A stretch of 64,000 nucleotides of DNA from Liolophura sinensis. Lineage: Eukaryota > Mollusca > Polyplacophora > Chitonida > Chitonidae. Shown here piece after piece: positions 14,111 to 27,473 of this stretch; position 1 is the first letter of the stretch, and every line of letters starts with the position of its first letter. The notes beneath the pieces are model-generated. The model saw nothing but the letters and a program-made list of their open reading frames with translations, made no database searches and was not told the origin of the DNA. The translations under genes were made by a program, and so were the position numbers. The DNA lies in the NCBI RefSeq assembly GCF_032854445.1, contig NC_088303.1, positions 2,737,501 to 2,801,500 of the forward strand. The letters run 5' to 3'.

Positions 14111-16346
14111 CGTTTCCGATACTGTAAAATCTCAATGGTTTGAAATCATTTCTTGGATTAAAGTTGGATCAAAGTCAGTATTAGAGTATTAGGAGTACAT
14201 TCCCAGATAAAGCTGGTTTAAGAATATTTAAGAATAATTTTGGGACAGAAATTGGTTGCATTGAAAGTAGAATATTATATTTCTTTACCAGCCTTTTGGA
14301 AAAGTAAAGATATGAGTACATTGTTCATTAGATGGTCTAACTATGCGAGAAAAAAGAAACTAGGATTACATATACAAATGCTAAAACGAGCAGACCAGGT
14401 GTTCCAAAAATTAGAAGAAAAATAGGGTAGGAACATTCAGAGGATTTATAGACATTGATCCAAGAAAACCTTCCTCTTTATTGAGAACTGCTGCAGTGTG
14501 CTGACATGGGTCTGCAGGAACAGTGTGTAACTGGCACAGCTTTTTTTTGTTTTCTTTTCCAAGTCCTAGATCACCAAAGTGTCGGTTATTAGTATAGTAT
14601 ACGTACCTGTATACTATGTCATTCCTTATCCATTCTGGTTTTAGTTAAAATTAATCAGGCTATTTTGTATGATTATGGAACAGAATTAGCGAGGCGATTC
14701 TAGGTTAAGCTGGACATAGAGTGTGGACATGTACATTAGGTACACCGGGTTACAGGGCCATTCAGGTCAGAGCTGGAATTTCAGGCCCTAGATGGGTCAA
14801 GTGGTCATCTTCCACCACCCCCCACCCAAGCCCCAACACCCACCAACCCCACCCCCACCACCACCATGCCTTGCAATGAAATTCTAAAGGGCTGAATATA
14901 TGAATATGTTTGTAACCTGGGGCTTTAGTCTGTGGCATAGTTCAGAGATGTGGTGAATGGTGATCTGACGACTCTACAGACAGACCACAGCTGCTTGTCT
15001 GATGCTCATCCCTCGGGATCTGCTTGGACACCTACATATGTATGTGTGAGTTTGTGGACAAATGGGAGGGTCATAGAGGTGAGAATGCAGGCAATGATCA
15101 AGGCTGTCAGGGTATTTTGGGCACATCCTGAAGAGTCTTCTTCAAAATGTGCTGTATGATACGACGCCATACATACATGACTGCTTAGGCTGAACTTTTT
15201 AAATGTTATAAACTTTGGATGTTCAGTCACCTGTCATTCAGGTTGTTAGATCATTCTCTTCTGCAGGTAGAGTACTGGTAATTAACAGGTGTTTTCTGGT
15301 TATGGGTTAATAGCTAAAACAGGGATTATTTATAGGCTTCAAATAACATGACTCCTTATTTTCAGCCTTACTTAGCTTTTATTGGATGGATGCTGATGTG
15401 CCTTTAAAGGCATATGATATGTTAAAAATGATGTCTTCTTTGAGCAGTAATACATGGCTGGGAGGTAACCTTGTTTGTGATCTATTGTACAACATTTATA
15501 AGAGATACATGTACATGTAAACTGATATTGTCATTCTTTAGCAGGTGTCATAGTTCATTGTGTCACCAGAGGAAATGACTGTTATGTTTTGCAATAGCAA
15601 GCTCTTGAACACAGGTGTGTCCAAGTTAAAGGTGCACTGTATGCTTATGTGAGGGTGGAGTGGGTGGAAACTTTTGAGCGCATAAACATATGTCAATAGG
15701 TTTACTTTATAGCTGATTTTCATTTGTTAACCGTCATGACTGCAGGGAAAATAGAAGACGTCTAAAAACTTTCACGTTTATGACAAGTGATGCACAGATT
15801 GATACAGATTTTTTCTTCTGTTTAGAGGCTTCACCGACATGTAAAAGACAGATTTGTTAAAAATTTTCTATTTCTTCCTCTTTTACACTGTATTGGAAGT
15901 ATCATTTATGTTTATACAATGACATACTTGTATATTTACAGTATCAAGGATATACATGTATACAAAAAATTAACTTTAATAAAATACAATCTAGCCATTT
16001 AATTGGTAATTAGTATCCTACACTAGTTTATACACTTACATGTAGCTTTAATTTGGGTAGTCTCTACTGAACAGTGCATGCAGTTAAAATCAGCAAAATA
16101 TAAATCATGATGTAGATATTTGAATATAGGCTGAAGATTAACAGTATAAAGTCTGACTGCTGTTTCTTCGCTATTCTTAACTTCCAGACTGTTTATCATC
16201 AGGTTCTAGTGATCTGTAGTGAGAAGAATGTCAGCATGGTGTGTGATGTACACATCATCATATCATAAAAAAAAACACTCCAAAAATTGGTAAGCCGGTT
16301 TTCTACAGATGATAGTTTAACAGGTATTATTATTTGTGGTGTAAGC
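14111..16346. other. Non-coding; possible LINE continuation then unique sequence
   Basis: 14111-14430 may continue the LINE relic (a lysine-rich open stretch near 14340-14425). The rest is unique AT-rich sequence plus the C/A tract at 14811. Confidence 0.5.
14811..14867 (+). repeat. C/A-only asymmetric tract
   Basis: About 55 bases almost entirely C and A, with many CCACC and CCCC runs; the complement is G-rich. Confidence 0.7.
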
Positions 16347-17306
16347 CTGCTGATCATCTGTGTGACTGCTGATCATCTGTGTGACCGCTGATCATCTGTG
16401 TGACTGCTCATCCTCTGTGTGAATGCTCATAACCTGTGTGACTGCTGATCACCTGTGTGACTGCTGTGTGTCTGCTGATCATCTGTGTGACGGCTCATCC
16501 TCTGTGTGACTGCTGATCATCTGTGTGACTGCTGATCACCTGTGTGACTGCTAATCACCTGTGTGACTGCTGATCACCTGTGTGACTGCTGATCACCTGT
16601 GTCACCGCTCATCCTCTGTGTGACTGCTGATCATCTGTGTGACTGCTGATCACCTGTGTGACTGCTGATCATCTGTGTGACTGCTGATCACCTGTGTGAC
16701 AGCTGATCATCAGTGTGACTGCTGATCATCTTTGTGACTGCTGATCATCTTTGTGACCGCTTATCACCTGTGTGACCGCTCATCACCTGTGCAACTGCTG
16801 ATCATCTGTGTGACTGCTGATCATCTGTGTGACCGCTGATCATCTGTGTGACTGCTCATCCTCTGTGTGAATGCTCATAACCTGTGTGACTGCTGATCAC
16901 CTGTGTGACTGCTGTGTGTCTGCTGATCATCTGTGTGACGGCTCATCCTCTGTGTGACTGCTGATCATCTGTGTGACTGCTGATCACCTGTGTGACTGCT
17001 AATCACCTGTGTGACTGCTGATCACCTGTGTGACTGCTGATCACCTGTGTCACCGCTCATCCTCTGTGTGACTGCTGATCATCTGTGTGACTACTGATCA
17101 TCGGTGTGACTGCTGATCATCTGTGTGACTCCTGATCATCTGTGTGACCACTGATTATCTGTGTGACTACTGATCATCTGTGTGACTGCTGATCATCTGT
17201 GTGACTGCTCATTGCCTGTGTGACTGATCATCACCTGTGTGACTGCTCATCCTCTGTGTGACTGCTGATCACCTGTGTGACTGCTCATTGCCTGTGTGAC
17301 TGATCA
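16347..17306 (+). repeat. 20-base minisatellite with 448-base higher-order unit
   Basis: About 48 units of type tgatcatctgtgtgactgc, with variants tgatcacctg, catcctctg and cataacctg. The variant order from 16347 to about 16660 recurs at a fixed offset of 448 (for example gaatgctcataacc at 16421 and 16869), so the array grew by block duplication. Confidence 0.93.
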
Positions 17307-18394
17307 CTATAATCTGAACCTATTAAGTGTAGAAGGGTGTGTTTATAGATGTTATATATGCATGGCAAATGACCCAAAATTTTTTACATTTTTACATTTT
17401 GCCTGATTCTATGAGTTCAGTTGATCTCATAAAGGCGTTTTGAGGTTTGTTTGATATGTGTGATAATGTCCTGGAATATTGTACATGTAAGTTTCAGCAA
17501 GAAAAGCACATGTAATATTTATGACATTTGTTTGTCTGAAAAGTTGTTTAAGCAAATTTACTGTCGTTGCTGTAGTTAAGGATTAGCGTGATGCCTGCGT
17601 GACTGCTATCATTAAGCGGCATTAGGTGACCTGTGATGACCTGTATTTGACAGTATAAGAATCCTCAGTGGTAGGTGTCTGCTCTAATCTGCCAGAACAC
17701 TGGATCAGCCATCCCATAAATCTTCGGGGATCTGCATGGACAGCGTACAACATAGCATACAAATAACACCTACATGTACATGTGTATGTACTGGCAATTT
17801 AGCTTGACACTTCTGCTGTTAATTTGGCATTAGTCCAGCAGCAAATACATGAAGCTGTGTTGTCAGCTCTGACCATGTAGATTCACAACTGAGTCTGATT
17901 CAGCTGGTGAAGTCATTCTCCTGAAAATCATGGCCATTTCAATCACATTTTACAAGCCATTTATAAATACCAGTTACTGCGGACACCTGAGCTTTCTCCA
18001 CACATAAATGGGGCTACTGTCCTGTATTTTGTGGTAAAACCTTCTTCAGTATGGTGTTAATGGGGCTACTGTCCTATAAAACCTTCTTCAGGATGGCATT
18101 AAACACCAGTCCAAATCTGTAGTAAATGCTCTCGGCTGTTTGTGTACAATCAAAGTGTTGCAGCATGTAAACTTTCAAGAGTTTGGACATGGAAATGTTC
18201 TCACTGGATGACTGACGTTGAGGCATTCATGGGTTGGCGTACGCAGCAGTTCACCAGTAAACATGATTATTTCATCAGAAAGCCTTAAAATAAACAATCT
18301 GACAGTCTTCAGAATATTGAGAAGATAGAGGTGTGAATGGTATTAGCACCCTTTTACTCTACATTAAGTACATGTATGTTTATGTACGGTGTCA

Positions 18395-18530
18395 CTGGCA
18401 GCATTTGCTGTGTTCATCTTCTCATTTATTAAGTGTTTTCCAAACCACAGTCGTCATATGAAAGAAAAATTGTTAAGTTCGACGTTAAACCCCAAGCACC
18501 CACTCACTCACTCACTCACTCTCTCACACC
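18395..18530 (+). mobile_element. Retroelement 3' tail with (CACT)n
   Basis: agttcgacgttaaaccccaa followed by five CACT-type units is a 3' tail type seen in many molluscan retroelements. Only the 3' part is recognisable, and the family is not assigned. Confidence 0.5.
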
Positions 18531-18612
18531 ACAGCATACAGAAGTCATGTGCGGCATTATTACAGGCATTAAACGCAAATAACATTTGAAGTGTGGGAAG
18601 ATTTGTTAAGTT

Positions 18613-19718
18613 CGTTGTCAAGGTATGGTACATGTAGCTAGTTCAGAGTCAGGCTATGGTACATGTAGTTAGTTAAGTGTCAAGGTATGGTACATGTAGC
18701 TAGATAAGTGTCAAGGTATGGTACATGTAGCTAGTTCAGTGTCAAGGTATAGTACATGTAGCTAGTTAAGTGTCAAGGTATAGTACATGTAGCTAGTTCA
18801 GTGTCAAGGTATGGTACGTGTAGCTAGTTCAGTGTCAAGGTATGGTATATGTAGCTAGTTCAGTGTCAAGGTATGGTACATGTAGATAGTTCAGTGTCAA
18901 GTTATGGTACATGTAGCTGGTTCATTGTCGAGGTATGGCACATGTAGCTAGTTCAGTGTCAAGGTATGTTATGTGTAGCTAGTTAAGTGTCAAGGTATGG
19001 CACATGTAGCTAGTTCAGTGTCAAGGTATGGTACATGTAGATAGTTCAGTGTCAAGGTATGGTACATGTAGATAGTTCAGTGTCAAGGTATGGCACATGT
19101 AGCTAGTTCAGTGTCAAGGTATGGTACATGTAGATATTTCATTGTCAAGGTATGGCACATGTAGATAGTTCATTGTCAAGGTATGGTACATGTAGCTAGT
19201 TCATTGTCAAGGTATGGAACATGTAGATAGTTCATTGTCAGGGTATGGTATGTGTAGCTAGTTAAGTGTCAAGGTATGGTACATGTAGCTAGTTCAGTGT
19301 CAAGGTATGGTACATGTAGATAGTTCAGTGTCAAGTTATGGTACATGTAGCTGGTTCATTGTCGAGGTATGGCACATGTAGCTAGTTCAGTGTCAAGGTA
19401 TGTTACGTGTAGCTAGTTAAGTGTCAAGGTGTGGTACATGTAGCTAGTTCATTGTCAAGGTATGTTACATGTAGCTAGTTAAGTGTCAACGTATGGCACA
19501 TGTAGCTAGTTAAGTGTCAAGGTATGGCACATGTAGCTAGTTCATTGTCAAGGTATGGCACATGTAGCTAGTTCAGTGTCAAGGTATGTTACGTGTAGCT
19601 AGTTAAGTGTCAAGGTATGGCACATGTAGCTAGTAGTTAAGTGTCAAGGTATGGCACATGTAGCTAGTTCATTGTCGAGGTATGGTACATGTAGCTAGTT
19701 CAGTGTCAAGGTATGGTA
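18613..19718 (+). repeat. 31-base minisatellite, about 36 units
   Basis: Unit gtgtcaaggtatggtacatg followed by tagctagttca. Common variants are tatggcacatg, tagatagttc and agttaagtg. Confidence 0.93.
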
Positions 19719-20400
19719 TCTTGAACCTTGTTTGATTTCAAGGTATGCTTAGTTTCCACCCTGCTCAAATTTCCTTATATTACATATTGTATCAAGTCAT
19801 TCACCCAGGGTACTTGCCTTACAAGTGATATTTACACATGCTACCATAAAGGTGCCCGTATTATATCAACCTGTGGCCCAACTGTGTTTAGTTCCCAGGT
19901 GTGGCCACACTAGCCAGGCGTATAATGTATGATCTCTACATCTGACCAAAAGGCCTATGTCAGATAGGTCACCTGTTATCCATATATGATAGAGAAGTCG
20001 CCTCCTCCCTGCTTGCTCTATATTTAACCCACTTGTAGTCTTTCATATTAAATATAGTCAGGGATGAGCTTACATAGTATGCTGACCCCTCAGGTAGTTT
20101 CTATTAGTACTAACAGCATAGACTTTCTGAACATGGAGATGTGCCAATGGGATTCATGGATCTGCATAATAGTGTTGTTACATTTATTAATGCTGGCTTT
20201 AGCTGATGTACTGAAGTTCTGCATACATACATGTACAGGTAATGTATGAAGGTGGAGTTCATGTGCTATGTAGGTTAGAAGCTCTAGGATCCCACGTGCA
20301 TCAAACTTGACAATATCAGTGTGTAAATATCAGATCCCAATAAATCCCTTGGTACTGTTTGATCTTGGTCTTCTATTTGAGCACACAACAACAGACATAC
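19719..20400. other. Non-coding, nothing recognised
   Basis: Unique sequence between the 31-base array and the minus-strand exon-like segment. Confidence 0.6.
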
Positions 20401-20521
20401 CCCATGTGACTTCATTGTTGACGAAGAACGCCTGGAATTCAGCACCAGGTATAAGTTTGAGACTGTAGTCCTTGTACACTGGCTTCCGTATCCTGTAGTC
20501 AGAGATAGTAACGAGGACCAA
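20401..20521 (-). other. Exon-like ORF segment on the minus strand, unrecognised
   Basis: Read on the minus strand, 40 codons stay open with protein-like composition, including DYRIRKPVYKDYSLKLIPG and FQAFFVNNEVTW. They are bounded by acceptor-like ctctgag/agag and a good donor ggg|gtatgt. There is no neighbouring exon I can join and I do not recognise a family. It may be a fragment of an unrelated gene, a pseudogene or chance. Confidence 0.2.
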
Positions 20522-20916
20522 CTCTCAGAGAAGATGCGCATACCTGCAGGTTCAAGACATTTAAATGTTTAATTACACACTGTGGCAGCTTGTTACCTGC
20601 CAGATTAGATCAGAGGACGTGTGAGCTGTGCAGTCTAACGGACATGAGCTGTAAGCAGGTGTATGTCGTAATCTCGTCTGCTACACAGGGTCGTTGCGTA
20701 CAGGTCTGTTGTTAGCAGCAGACAGAGGACATGGGTACCTCAGTCAGCCATCCATCTACCTACCTGTGACATTTACCTGTCTGAGGTCCCTCCAGTCCGT
20801 ATTGTTTTTAACATGCACTTACACATGTACATGCTGTTAACTCCTCAGGGCAGGCAGGCTGTGTTCTAGGAGGCCTGGTGTGTAAGTTCAAACCTGGCCT
20901 TTTAATATGAATGTGT

Positions 20917-21178
20917 ATCATCAGTGGCTGAGGTGGTTAGCATATCAGCACAGCACAAAGACCCAGGAGCCTTTCACCAATGTGGTCACTATGAGTTCAT
21001 GTCCAACTCATGCTGATTTCCTCTCCATTCGTACATGGGAAAGTCTGTTGGCAACCTGTGGATGGTCGTGGGTTCCCCCCGGGGCTCTACCCGGTTTCCT
21101 CTGACCATAATGCTGGCCGTCGTTGTATAAGTGAAATATTCTACTGCATAAAACATCAATCAAATAAATAAATAAATA
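20917..21178 (+). mobile_element. SINE copy, diverged, same family as 30451
   Basis: It shares cagtggctgaggtggttagc (A-box region), gacccaggagcctttcacc, the B-box region gagttcatgtccaactc, ggatggtcgtgggtt, and the tail taagtgaaatattc...cataaaacatcaatc followed by (AAAT)n. Substitutions throughout show it is older than the intronic copy. A head-like fragment precedes it (about 20840-20905) and a second worn tail follows (about 21180-21290). Confidence 0.8.
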
Positions 21179-21290
21179 TGGGAAAGTTTGTCACTAGGTG
21201 GGTGTTTGAGCCAGTCACTCTGGTTTCATCGCCCACAAAATTGACCGTCTTTATAAGTGAGAATTCTTGAGTATGCCATTAGTTAGATAG

Positions 21291-22555
21291 ATCTAAATAT
21301 TTACAGTATATCCCAGTCCATGTGAAATGCTTTAATAGCTATACGGAAATGCTTTGACAGTGTATAGCCGATAAATAATCAGTGGAACTGAAAGGTGTTA
21401 ATTAAAGGTAACCAGGAGTATCAGTGGACAAATCACGGGAGAATATTTCCCTGACCAGCATATGTCTTTGCCACTTACAAATGTTATGTTTGTTTTTTTT
21501 TTGTTGCTTCAATTCTGTAAAAATTTCACGGACTTCTATGTTATCTGTTTTCAAGGTGTGTCAGTATACAAGTACATGTATGTGTAATTTGTACAGTATG
21601 TGTAAGATCTACTGTGTTTTTTACATTTCTCTTGCATGTCTTTTTCTTAATCAGTATAACTTGTGATAAAGGTTACAGTATCCTCAGATTACCTGTTGTG
21701 TTTATTAGCGTTCACATGTATGTATTCAGAGAGGACTCGTTCTCAGAAGAGCTGCAGGTCAAGGTTTGTGTGCTGTATGTGACAGGGATTAGGTCCTGAG
21801 ATGGTCACAACCAATTGTGTGGCTGCGGACAAATGCTCCAATTAGGCACACCTATTACATTCTGATGTCCACAGTATTCCTCGTGGGATGGATGTGGCAA
21901 ACTTGATTTAACAGGGGAAATTGAGCCTGACAATTCAGTTGATGGTCTACATACCCTGAAGGGTAATGGCCAATTCCATCAAGTTGGAACATCGATTTTC
22001 AGCAGAACTGAGACCCTTTGTTCATGACCTGTCTCCTATGTACCTTTGTAAGTAATTGTAATTACAGGTGTGTACAGGTACAGCTGTATAATGAGGCTGT
22101 ACATGTCTGTAAACTGTCACCTACAGCTGTATGCTGGAAGATCCTGTCACTGTTTGATGCTGTCGCACATCCATGATTTAAGTTCCATGATATTATCAGT
22201 GTCTGAGACACTCTGTGTCACGTGCACATATAGATCAGGCTAATTGTACATGCAAAATTTATTATTTGTATTGATTTTTGCTAGGGGGATCAATTTTTTC
22301 TATGCTCTCATACCTGTATTTGGGTATAAAAATTTAAACTTGTAACACTTGGTTTAATATTTCAAGTAGGCAAGTCAGATTATTATTAAACGCCATTAAA
22401 GGTATTTGAATGCGTTAATTCAATGAAAAAGTTTTTAACTCAGTAGGTGGGAACACTCTATTAAGTGTCACATAATTGTACATGGGCAAAATGTGCATCA
22501 TGTCAACCAAGGATATAGATTTTCAGGATGTGCAGTTTATACATCCATATACATA
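21291..22555. other. Non-coding, nothing recognised
   Basis: Unique AT-rich sequence between the SINE remnants and the 46-base array. Confidence 0.6.
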
Positions 22556-23650
22556 TAAGCATTGATCACCTCCACTGACTGGGCACTGACTGTATTACAT
22601 GTAAGCGTTGATCACCTCCACTGACTGGGCACTGACTGTATTACAAGTAAGCGTTGATCACCTCCACTGACTGGGCACTGACTGTATTACATGTAAGCGT
22701 TGATCACCTCCACTGACTGGGCACTGACTGTATTACATGTAAGCATTGATCACCTCCACTGACTGGGCACTGACTGTATTACAAGTAAGCGTTGATCACC
22801 TCCACTGACTGGGCACTGACTATTACATGTAAGCGTTGATCACCTCCACTGACTGGGCACTGACTGTATTACATGTAAGCGTTGATCACCTCCACTGACT
22901 GGGCACTGACTGTATTACAAGTAAGCGTTGATCACCTCCACTGACTGGGCACTGACTGTATTACATGTAAGCGTTGATCACCTCCACTGACTGGGCACTG
23001 ACTGTATTACAAGTAAGCGTTGATCACCTCCACTGACTGGGCACTGACTGTATTACATGTAAGCGTTGATCACCTCCACTGACTGGGCACTGACTGTATT
23101 ACATGTAAGCGTTGATCACCTCCACTGACTGGGCACTGACTGTATTACATGTAAGCGTTGATCACCTCCACTGACTGGGCACTGACTGTATTACAAGTAA
23201 GCGTTGATCACCTCCACTGACTGGGCACTGACTGTATTACAAGTAAGCGTTGATCACCTCCACTGACTGGGCACTGACTATTACATGTAAGCGTTGATCA
23301 CCTCCACTGACTGGGCACTGACTGTATTACATGTAAGCGTTGATCACCTCCACTGACTGGGCACTGACTGTATTACAAGTAAGCGTTGATCACCTCCACT
23401 GACTGGGCACTGACTGTATTACATGTAAGCGTTGATCACCTCCACTGACTGGGCACTGACTGTATTACATGTAAGCGTTGATCACCTCCACTGACTGGGC
23501 ACTGACTGTATTACATGTAAGCGTTGATCACCTCCACTGACTGGGCACTGACTATTACATGTAAGCGTTGATCACCTCCACTGACTGGGCATTGACTGTA
23601 TTACATGTAAGCGTTGATCACCTCCACTGACTGGGCACTGACTATTACAT
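22556..23650 (+). repeat. 46-base satellite-like array, 24 highly homogeneous units
   Basis: The unit is gcgttgatcacctccactga, then ctgggcactgactgtattac and a junction atgtaa or aagtaa. Four units lack two bases (gactatt instead of gactgtatt). Apart from these junction and indel variants the units are almost identical, unlike the other arrays here. Confidence 0.95.
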
Positions 23651-23891
23651 GCATGCACATGTAAGCATTCCCTGCCTTATTCAGATGCACTGGCAGCATA
23701 TCTAGTGTAACGTGAACTAGATTTGTTTTTGAAATATGCATGTACGTACGAATGTTAAATTTAGAAAAGCAAGTGGCTATATGTTAATGAAGGAATTTCG
23801 AGATTCAACATTACAACATCTTGATGATGTCCCTTTATGCCATGACATCAGAATCATTTCATTTGCAACTGTCCTAAAATGTACGGCATGC

Positions 23892-24014
23892 ATGTACATG
23901 TAGGATGTGCGTGTACATGTAGGATGTGCGTGTACATGTAGGATGTGCGTGTACATGTAGGATGTGTGTGTACATGTAGGATGTGCGTGTACATGTAGGA
24001 TGTGCGTGTACATG
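23892..24014 (+). repeat. 19-base tandem repeat, about 6 units
   Basis: Unit gtgcgtgtacatgtaggat, carrying TACATGTA in each copy. Confidence 0.9.
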
Positions 24015-24073
24015 CAGACATGAATAGGGAATTGGGGTACTGTATACATTGTATGGTTAGTATATATAATGTG

Positions 24074-24085
24074 CTGTCTGTCTGT

Positions 24086-24130
<45 letters not shown>
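24074..24130 (+). repeat. (CTGT)n(CTGC)n microsatellite
   Basis: Three CTGT units followed by about nine CTGC/CCTG units. Confidence 0.9.
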
Positions 24131-24132
<2 letters not shown>

Positions 24133-24924
24133 CTTGTGTCATCTGCTCTGTGTTGCAGCCCTCATGGTAAACAGTTCTAAGTTAGAGTTTGTTTTAGTCT
24201 AGACTGTAACCTTTCTCTCTACCTGTTCCATGTTTACAGTGCTACTCTTTATTTTGCCTATGAGGATTGGGGTAAGCATCTGTGTTGTAAAGCAGCTCAG
24301 GGTGTGTTTGTATTAATACCAGTATGCACTAGCCTAGATGTATCCTGTCTGCTAGGCTAGAATATACAGCTAAACCCAAACACTCTCAGCATATACCGTA
24401 ATGTAATTCCTGAGTTTACCAAAGTGACAAGATGCAATTACCTGCGGAGGTGTACTTCAAAAGGCTTGACCTGTCAGTAATCACATTATAGGTGTTATCA
24501 TGCCTGGGGCTTTAATTGCCAGATAAGTACCTCAACTCAGCCCATGTGTGCCCCTTTTGAGGCCCCACTTAGCCGTGGTCAGTAGAGCTATACACAGAGG
24601 TTCTCAAGAGGAGCTTTGCCTTTTGAGTCCAAGGCTTGCTATTTTCGACCTGCCAAGATTGTCTGTCTATATATGTTCTTCATACTTCCTACACTTCACT
24701 CATTCCTAGACTTCAAACACTGTCAGGGAAGATAGTCCATCTCATTTCCTCCTGGAGAGACTTAACAGTCTTTTGTTGAATAATGAATGCCCTCTTTCAG
24801 GCTGAGGTATTGGAATTTAATATCAATACGTTTGCTCTTATTAACAGCCATTCTTGACTATCCACAGGTGGGAAACTGTTCACCATTTATCACTTTGGTT
24901 TATGATTTTCATAATTTACAGATC

Positions 24925-25467
24925 TGCTGTGCAAAATCATGGACAGATGTGCATGGTAGAGTTATGTTCTCTAGTGCTTGCGCTCCAGGGCAAATACGAT
25001 ACAAATAATATATGTGTGGTACAAAATCGTGGACAGTTATGCATGGTAGATTTATATTCTCTGGTGCTTGTGCAGACCAAGGCGCTCTACGCTCAAGGGC
25101 AAATACGATACAAATAATATATGTGTGGTACAAAATCGTGGACAGTTGTGCATGGTAGATTTATATTCTCTGGTGCTTGTGCAGACCAAGGCTCTCTACG
25201 CTCAAGGACAAATAGGATACAAATAATATATGTGTGGTACAAAATCGTGGACAGTTGTGCATGGTAGATTTATATTCTCTGGTGCTTGTGCAGACCAAGG
25301 CTCTCTACGCTCAAGGACAAATAGGATACAAATAATATATGTGTGGTACAATAACGTGGACAGTTGTGCATGGTAGATTGATGATCTCTGGTGCTTGTGC
25401 AGACCAAGGCTCTCTACGCTCAAGGACAAATACGATCGTGTGTATTGTGCAAAATCGTGGATAATGA
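24925..25467 (+). repeat. 109-base tandem repeat, five units
   Basis: atgtgtggtac recurs at 25012, 25121, 25230 and 25339, exactly 109 bases apart. Each unit contains cgtggacagttgtgcatgg and ctggtgcttgtgcagacc. The outer units are diverged. Short ORFs on both strands follow the repeat. Confidence 0.9.
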
Positions 25468-25503
25468 AGTTTGGATTTATGACGTCTGTGCTCAAGGGAA
25501 AGT

Positions 25504-25938
25504 ACAGTCAGGTGTATGATGCTACAGAATGGGGCTTGATGTTACAGTCAGGTGTATGATTCTACACAATGGCACTTGGTGTTACGGTCAGGTGTATGAT
25601 GCTACAGAATGGGGCTTGATGTTACAGTCAGGTGTATGATGCTACAGAATGGGGCTTGGTGTTACGGTCAGGTGTATGATGTTACAGTCAGGTGTATGAT
25701 GTTACAGTCAGGTGTATGATGCTACAGTCAGGTGTATGATGCTACAGTCAGAAGTATGATGTTACAGTCCGGTGTATGATGTTACAGTCAGGTGTATGAT
25801 GCTGCAGTCAGGTGTATGATGTTACAGTCAGGTGTATGATGCTACACAATGGCGCTTGATGTTACGGTCAGGTGTATGATGTTACAGTCAGGTGTATGAT
25901 GTTACAGAGTGGTGCACGATGCTACAGAATGGTGCATA
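25504..25938 (+). repeat. 20-base minisatellite, about 21 units
   Basis: Unit gttacagtcaggtgtatgat, interspersed with gctacagaatggggcttgat variants. Confidence 0.9.
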
Positions 25939-27473
25939 GTGAACTGAAGTATTGAAGATTTGTAATGTTTTGATGCTTGTAGAGAGGTTCTTCACTTTTC
26001 TGTGGGGTTTGAGTACATGTATGTATGTTGTACGTCTGTGTTTACATAGAATTTCAATACTGATCAAATTTTTCACTGATCAGTGAGGCTAATGAATGTG
26101 GTTTCTCCTGCTAGTTGCATCCAACCGTACAATACTTCTGGGTAAAAATACAGTATGTACATGTATCCATAAAGGACTCTCAAATCGGCATACTTGCATT
26201 GAGACCATATATACATACAATCCATGGCCAAGCTCTTGCTATAAAAGTGTTATTTAAAGCCTGCCCACTTTTGAACTTTTGATACATGTTCATGCATGCA
26301 CGGAGAACTATACTTAATGGTTACTGTGGCTTCTTGGGATAAGCAGTTAATAGCAAAACATCACATTTCCTGGGAGATAAGCCAGAAATTGATGAGCATT
26401 TAACCCCTGAAATGCCTTTAAGCCCTGTTTGATCACTGAATGTACCCATTTAATTGTATGTATGATGCCATATCATGATTATGTCTCACACAGCACTCAG
26501 GGGAAAATATAAGCGAAGCTCTGCTGTAGCCAGGGATGCATGGCCTCAATTGATTACTGGTGCCAGATGATTTCTAGATAATCTGTCAACACAGAGCTCA
26601 TGTATGTGATTTATAGATTATGGTAAATAAGATAACATATTGACACACTGAACGGAGCAATTATGAGTAATGGATGCCAACAGGGTACAGACATGTAGGT
26701 TGACTAAGGCATACTTGTTTACATAGCACATTATAACGCATGTACAGGGTGTCTGTAGGCAGGATTATGCAGTAGGCCCAAAATTATGAGGGTGCATGTG
26801 TATAGTGTGTTTTTACAGACCATGTCTAAATGACATATGCAAGCAGGAAGTTTGTTACATTCAGTTGTTTCTCTTCCGTACCATATGAGCTCATCTGAAA
26901 ACAAATTTGTGCCCTTTAACTTTAGATACATGTAAGTGACCTTTTATGTTAGTAAGGCTGTTGATGACTTGACATTGTGTTTACATATACATGTATACAC
27001 ATGTGTATATACCAGTGCTGTACACACGCTGGGTGTAGGTACATGTAAATGCAGACATGTATTTGTCACATGCTTACTCTTCAGCAGCTTTTGCAATTGT
27101 CACATCTACAATTGTCACATCTACAGTTGTCACATCTACAATTGTCACATCTACATGTACGTGGAGAAGCTAGGGTATGATTACGTGTGGGTCTATGTTA
27201 ACCCAATTTAATAACTGCTAATATAACTGGAGACTTGTAAAGCAGTTCTATTTAAGACTAATGTAGTAATGATGCGTAGATGTATGTTATGTCACATGTG
27301 CCAGAGATTATCATAATTGTGCATGTAACAGTACTATACATGTATGTAGCTGTCATATATGTGAATGTATCGGGATTTGACCTACTTTTCACTTTATTTG
27401 TGGCTGCACTACTTGTATATTATGTATACATGTATATCCAAATAGAGGATGAATCAGTTTTGGAGCTTGAGCA
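25939..27473. other. Non-coding; one short tandem repeat
   Basis: Apart from the 15-base repeat at 27094, nothing recognised. If PPP1R16 has a promoter close to its coding start, it would lie at the right end of this stretch. Confidence 0.5.
27094..27154 (+). repeat. 15-base tandem repeat, four units
   Basis: Unit caattgtcacatcta. Confidence 0.85.

Noticed and set aside
22556-23650. Possible CRISPR array
   Set aside because: Direct repeats without unique spacers, in a eukaryotic intron-bearing genome; this is a tandem repeat.
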